From Liolophura sinensis (Eukaryota; Mollusca; Polyplacophora; Chitonida; Chitonidae): a DNA stretch of 64,000 bases. The notes below the pieces were generated by a model that saw only the letters and a list, made by a program, of their open reading frames with translations, did not search any database and was not told the origin of the DNA. This document shows positions 60,166-64,000 of the stretch, piece after piece. Location of the stretch: positions 86,945,836 through 87,009,835 of the forward strand of contig NC_088295.1 in NCBI RefSeq assembly GCF_032854445.1, in the 5' to 3' direction. The position numbers and the translations under genes were made by a program. Each line of letters begins with the position of its first letter. The first letter of the stretch is position 1.

Positions 60166-60380
60166 CCGAGTCAGCGAGGTACCGAGGCAGCGAGGTAACG
60201 AGGTAGCGATCAGAGAGGCAGCGAGGTAGCGAAACGAGCGAAGACAGCAAGATTACTTACCCCGCTACCTTGCTACCTCGCTTCGCTACCTCGCTGCTTC
60301 TTTACCTCGCTGCCACACTACCTCGCTGCCTCACTAAATCGCTATCTCGCCTCGCTGCCTCGTTACCTTGCTGCTTCGCC
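60166..60380. repeat. Palindromic array of GCGAGGTA / TACCTCGC octamers
   Basis: The left arm (60166-60252) is packed with GCGAGGTA, GAGGCAGCGAGGTAGCGA and variants. The right arm (60253-60380) carries the complementary forms TACCTCGCT, CTACCTCGCTGC and TCGCTGCCTCG. The arms are inverted relative to each other, so the block can fold into a long imperfect hairpin. It is markedly more GC-rich than its surroundings and non-coding. Confidence 0.85.
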
Positions 60381-60495
60381 CTGTATTAGAAAGGTCGAAG
60401 TAGCGAGATACCCTCTATCAATTTTCTATACCATTATAGGTGTATAGTTGTGCTCATAAAACACATGGTGCATAAAGTACACACGCACAACAACG

Positions 60496-60730
60496 TCACA
60501 GAAGAAAACGATGCGTTCTACTGTCGTATGAACCTTCTGTGTAGCTCGTCCTCAAGTCTTCCATTGGGTTTATATTTGTCCCTGTTTCTGCTTCGATTGG
60601 GCGACTTTCCTGACTTCGAGATGCAGCAGGTGGTATTGGGGCAAGAAACATCGGTGATGGTGGTGCCGCTGCTGATAAGACCGGTGACGAATGGGTTGGG
60701 TCACTTACTGTCTTCTCTGTAACACAGAAT
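60496..60730 (-). other. Weak candidate terminal exon on the minus strand
   Basis: An acceptor-like TTCTGTGTTACAG is followed by an open frame with EKTVSDPTHSSP, AAAPPSPMFLAPIPPA and RSQESRPIEAETG up to a stop at 60496. The Pro/Ala-rich composition could be the disordered end of a protein, but there is no partner exon or recognised domain. Probably chance; listed for completeness. Confidence 0.18.
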
Positions 60731-60867
60731 GGTTCACAGCATACATGCATGATATATACACGATAAGAAAACAAAAATAATTTACAAAGTCGGTTCTTGT
60801 TGAGCCTAACTCATGAGTCAAACACATGTCGTATATACCTGGCAATTAAATTGTCAATTTTCCTCAT

Positions 60868-60995
60868 GGGGACAGCCCCAGAGAGGAAATGACTTGATCT
60901 ACTGTGGATTTAGCGAGGAACAACTTCCTCTTTTAAGGTCTTCGGTGTGACTTAGGATTGACCCTGGATCTACCGCTCCCGAAGCGGCTAATTAA
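60868..60995 (-). mobile_element. SINE family A head fragment, antisense
   Basis: AGGAACAACTTCCTCTTTTA, GGTCTTCGGTGTGACTTAGG, ATTGACCCTGGATCTACCGC and TCCCGAAGCGGCTA are the reverse of the tRNA-like head and adjoining body of the 9252-9616 element. The tail is missing. Confidence 0.75.
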
Positions 60996-61558
60996 GAGAG
61001 ATTGCGATTGCATTGAGAGCGCGTAAACCTGTGTTAGGGTATTTTAACTGCTTATGTAAATGCTTATGAAGTTAGGAAAAAAAATAGAGCTCCGCCGCGC
61101 TAAACCGGTCAGCGATCAGCACAAGGTAAGTGGCACAAACCAATGTTAACTGAAAATATAATTGCAATGTATGTATCGTACTATGCCAGGCAGAAAGCAT
61201 AGAAAAAGAACAGATTTTCTTGATACCCGAATAAAAGAATTGCTGTCCTATACAGACTATAGGTTCCGATGCAATAGTTCTGTCAGTGTGTTTGAAGTTT
61301 CACTTAGAGGCAGAAATATGACCTAAGTAGGCCTACATTCTTATTGTACGCAGAATGCGGGGTTTTACTCCCTACACCCTCTGAACTGCGGTTTTGTGTA
61401 TTGAACATGTAAGCCATCTATAGAATGCATGACCAGGGTAAGTTTCGTTCAGAGAACCACGGTACAGCGGGTGTATCTGGCTTAAGTCTGGCTGGGATGA
61501 ATGGACGCAAGAACATTCAAGTATAGTATATCGGGATTATATCGGGACATTTAAGTGT

Positions 61559-61710
61559 TACTTGATCCACTTTGATTCGTCGTACCGGTACGTGACAGTC
61601 ATTGTCTGTTTAGAAGGGACTTTGTTTTTTGACCGGTGTTACTTGTTCCACTTTGATTTGTCGTGCGTGACAGTCACTATCTGTTTAGAAGGGACTTCGT
61701 TTTTTGACGG
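61559..61710 (+). repeat. Tandem duplication, unit about 76 bp, two copies
   Basis: TACTTGATCCACTTTGATTC ... GACAGTCATTGTCTGTTTAG, AAGGGACTTTGTTTTTTGAC is followed directly by a close second copy (TTACTTGTTCCACTTTGATT ... GGGACTTCGTTTTTTGAC). The copies differ at a few positions and by a short deletion. It lies about 1.1 kb upstream of the Lifeguard coding start. Confidence 0.85.
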
Positions 61711-62068
61711 AGTCTATGATGCTACTGCTAAACATACACACTGACCCCCGATTTCGCAACACATGAGCGATCTACAAATGTTCCTTGACGTCATTCCGCA
61801 GCGCCCCCAATCGGCTGTACACAAGCGCAAAACACTTCCGCGAAGGTTTTTCTGGAATTTGCCCAGTTCTTGGACTAGTGTTTTCTGAATAGTGTTCGGC
61901 ACCCGTTGATTTCAGGGGCGTGAAGGTAAAGAGTATATGGTATATTATCAGTGAGCGATACCTAATGTGTTTTGGCAAACAAATTGGTCATTAGAAGTCA
62001 ACTTAAAATGTCGTTGTTGTTGTATTCGTTGCCTCTCGTTGGGCTGGTGGAAAATATACACATTGTAT

Positions 62069-62074
<6 letters not shown>

Positions 62075-62132
<58 letters not shown>
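62075..62132. repeat. (TA)n microsatellite
   Basis: Nearly 50 bases of uninterrupted AT dinucleotide. Its translations give the YIYIYI open frames on both strands; none is a gene. Confidence 0.98.
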
Positions 62133-62136
<4 letters not shown>

Positions 62137-62756
62137 TACCGACAATGACCTTATTGAAAAACTTGGATGGGTGAAAGCCTGGATGAGCGGGCGCACATGA
62201 TAGGCAGTAATCTAACTTGCACACGGTCATAGTAAGAAATTCTCATACCGGTACCATGTTTGTAATCCTGTAATAATCCAAATACACTAGTTCGAATAGA
62301 CACTGGCAGTTGGTTGGGGAAGATTTGGATACAATTACGCCATATTCATTGCACAACCTACGGTTGAACAGCCATGATTCTGGCATATTCAAATATTTTT
62401 AGCCAGCTATTCAGTGTATACGACTAGCAGTATTAGTTTGCCACCCATTTAACTATTCGAGGCAGTTGTAAAGACATAGTTGGTGCACATTATGCTTAAT
62501 GATACCTGGAAATTGTAGTGTGTAAGACAACAGAACAATCTGCACATCGTAGATATAATTTTGACATTACAAGTAATTGTGCCACATATATATAACAGTA
62601 CTGTAGAGTTGTATGATTGAGCTTATTTAACCTCATGCACCAACCATTATACTGACTCAGCATCCTTAATGACCATGACATCTTTCAGTCCTTCTTTTCA
62701 GACCTTACTAGTGTTGTTAGTTGGATGAAAAGACTCCATTGGAGTGAGACAGCTCG

Positions 62757-63918
62757 ATGAGTTCTCCGCCTCCCAGCTATAACCAAGCCACTGGCCCTGG
62801 TTACCCCTATGGGGGTGGTCAGACAGCCTTCAACAACCCTTCACCTAATGCCCCTTACCCCAGTCAAGGTGAGTAGCATTGCATGCATTTAAAAGCTGAC
62901 GTGAAGGTTATGCAGCATTTACTTCCATTACTAGTTCCAGCGTAATTTGTGACAGAAAATGTTGTTTAAGCATCACATCCCAAGTGTCTGGATTTAAAAA
63001 CAGTGTCATGTGGTGTCATAACAACTTTGTTAAAGTTTGACATTTGTCCAAAGTCTGTCAAAAGTACATGTGTATATTTTTTGTCAGTGTTTACAATTGA
63101 TGACGAAGTACTCGAGTTGCTCTAAGAATATTTCAGTAGAGAAAAAATTATCAAATTATGGTAGTCTCTCTTAGGAAGTTCTACAAATGGAATGGGATGT
63201 GCAGTTTTTGTTCATTTTCACATCATGTAGTACATGTAGAACTTGCGGTGCATTTATCACATGGACTTTTCAGCAGGGTATGGCTATGGTGCCCCATCCC
63301 AACCTGGACTTGCAGGCGCCCCTCAACCTGCAGGCTATGCGCCCCCTCCTGTGGCTGGTTTCGGGCCCTCACCTGGAGGTCCTCCACAGCCGATGTTCAT
63401 GCCCCGCATACCACCCCAGGGGCTCAACAAGCCGGATGACAATGATTCCCAAACAGAGTGGAATTCGGAAATGGGCAACATGAGGTCATTCTCAGATAAA
63501 GCAATCAGACATGCCTTTATTAGAAAGGTGAGTTATCAGGTTTTCTGAACATTTAAGATTGCTTTGTACCATGAATGTTTCGGTGTTCTTATTGCAAGTG
63601 TCTTTGGATGGAATTTGTCTATATGGATGCTGAGGCCATTTGTATACATAAACATAAAGCCCTGTTGTCTTTGTTGACAAGTGTCTGTTATTAGAGATAA
63701 TATTGCGCTCTCCAGATATCTTTCCATCAGCATCCATGCTGATGGATGCTTGGAAGATACCTAGTGCAAGTACGAAAAAACAGATGAGGAAATAAAATAA
63801 AAAAAGCTTTTTTTAGTTGGTGTATATATTATGAAATTCTTTCTGCTTTATAGGTATACCTGATACTTCTTGTTCAGCTATCTGTCACCGTTGGATTTGT
63901 CTGCCTTTTCCTGTTTCA
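62757..63918 (+). CDS. TMBIM: Lifeguard/TMBIM family protein (BAX inhibitor-1 superfamily), 5' part
   Basis: Multi-pass Golgi/ER membrane protein of the GRINA-FAIM2-TMBIM1 group, linked to calcium handling and protection from cell death. Exons: 62757-62868, 63277-63527 and 63854-63918; the rest lies past the window. The N-terminus is a cytosolic Pro/Gly/Tyr-rich tail (SSPPPSYNQATGPGYPYGGG, GYAPPPVAGFGPSPGGPP) typical of the group. It leads into NMRSFSDKAIRHAFIRKVYL and the first membrane helix (LILLVQLSVTVGFVCLFLF), where the family's R-x-x-F-I-R-K-V-Y signature is intact. The start ATG is the first in a leader exon that begins after an acceptor at 62700-62701. The acceptor of exon 2 is a CAGCAG pair, so an extra Ala is optional. 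Which paralogue it is cannot be decided from the N-terminal third. Confidence 0.9.
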
Positions 63919-64000
63919 GTAAGTTTTTGAATGTCTTTATATCTTGTGAAGGGCTTTGTAATCTTGTCTTTTATGTGTTCAATTCAAAAGCATATATTAT

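Noticed and set aside
62003-62230. Open frames with YIYIYI runs on both strands
   Set aside because: They are translations of the (TA)n microsatellite.

Overview
The window is animal nuclear DNA. Genes are split by many GT-AG introns, untranslated and intergenic DNA is AT-rich, and tRNA-derived SINEs and small DNA-transposon remnants are scattered throughout. The protein sequences look invertebrate, and the SINE tails and SPOP/cyclin T sequences fit a lophotrochozoan (mollusc-like) genome best. The species cannot be fixed from sequence alone. Six protein-coding genes are supported. For each I rebuilt the exons by hand, and the splice phases close: the four complete genes sum to exact multiples of three.

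Layout: (1) 1225-5104, plus strand, 3' part of SPOP (end of MATH domain, BTB, back domain), a CUL3 ubiquitin-ligase adaptor. (2) 5105-12344, SPOP 3' flank with SINEs and a divergent ~140-bp tandem repeat. (3) 12345-19090, minus, a complete eight-exon uridine phosphorylase. Its third exon ends in an array of 13 copies of its own 5' splice site. (4) 19091-24548, intergenic, with SINEs, a MITE-like element and minisatellites. (5) 24549-37589, minus, a complete ten-exon cyclin T, the P-TEFb cyclin. (6) About 1 kb of shared divergent promoter region. (7) 38637-47441, plus, complete KANSL2, a subunit of the NSL histone-acetyltransferase complex. (8) 47442-51716, intergenic. (9) 51717-56424, minus, a complete five-exon Nop6-like RRM protein. 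(10) 56425-62756, intergenic, with a non-autonomous PIF/Harbinger element and a GCGAGGTA palindromic array. (11) 62757 to the window end, plus, the 5' part of a Lifeguard/TMBIM (BAX-inhibitor-1 family) membrane protein.

No prokaryote-like operon, CRISPR array or novel multi-gene system is visible. The most unusual features concern splicing. There is a probable U12-type intron with a GC 5' terminus in KANSL2, and a second probable U12-type intron in the adjacent cyclin T gene. The uridine phosphorylase gene carries a 32-bp tandem array that multiplies a functional splice donor. Cyclin T and KANSL2 both act in transcription (elongation kinase and chromatin acetylation) and sit head to head about 1 kb apart. 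That suggests, but does not prove, shared regulation.
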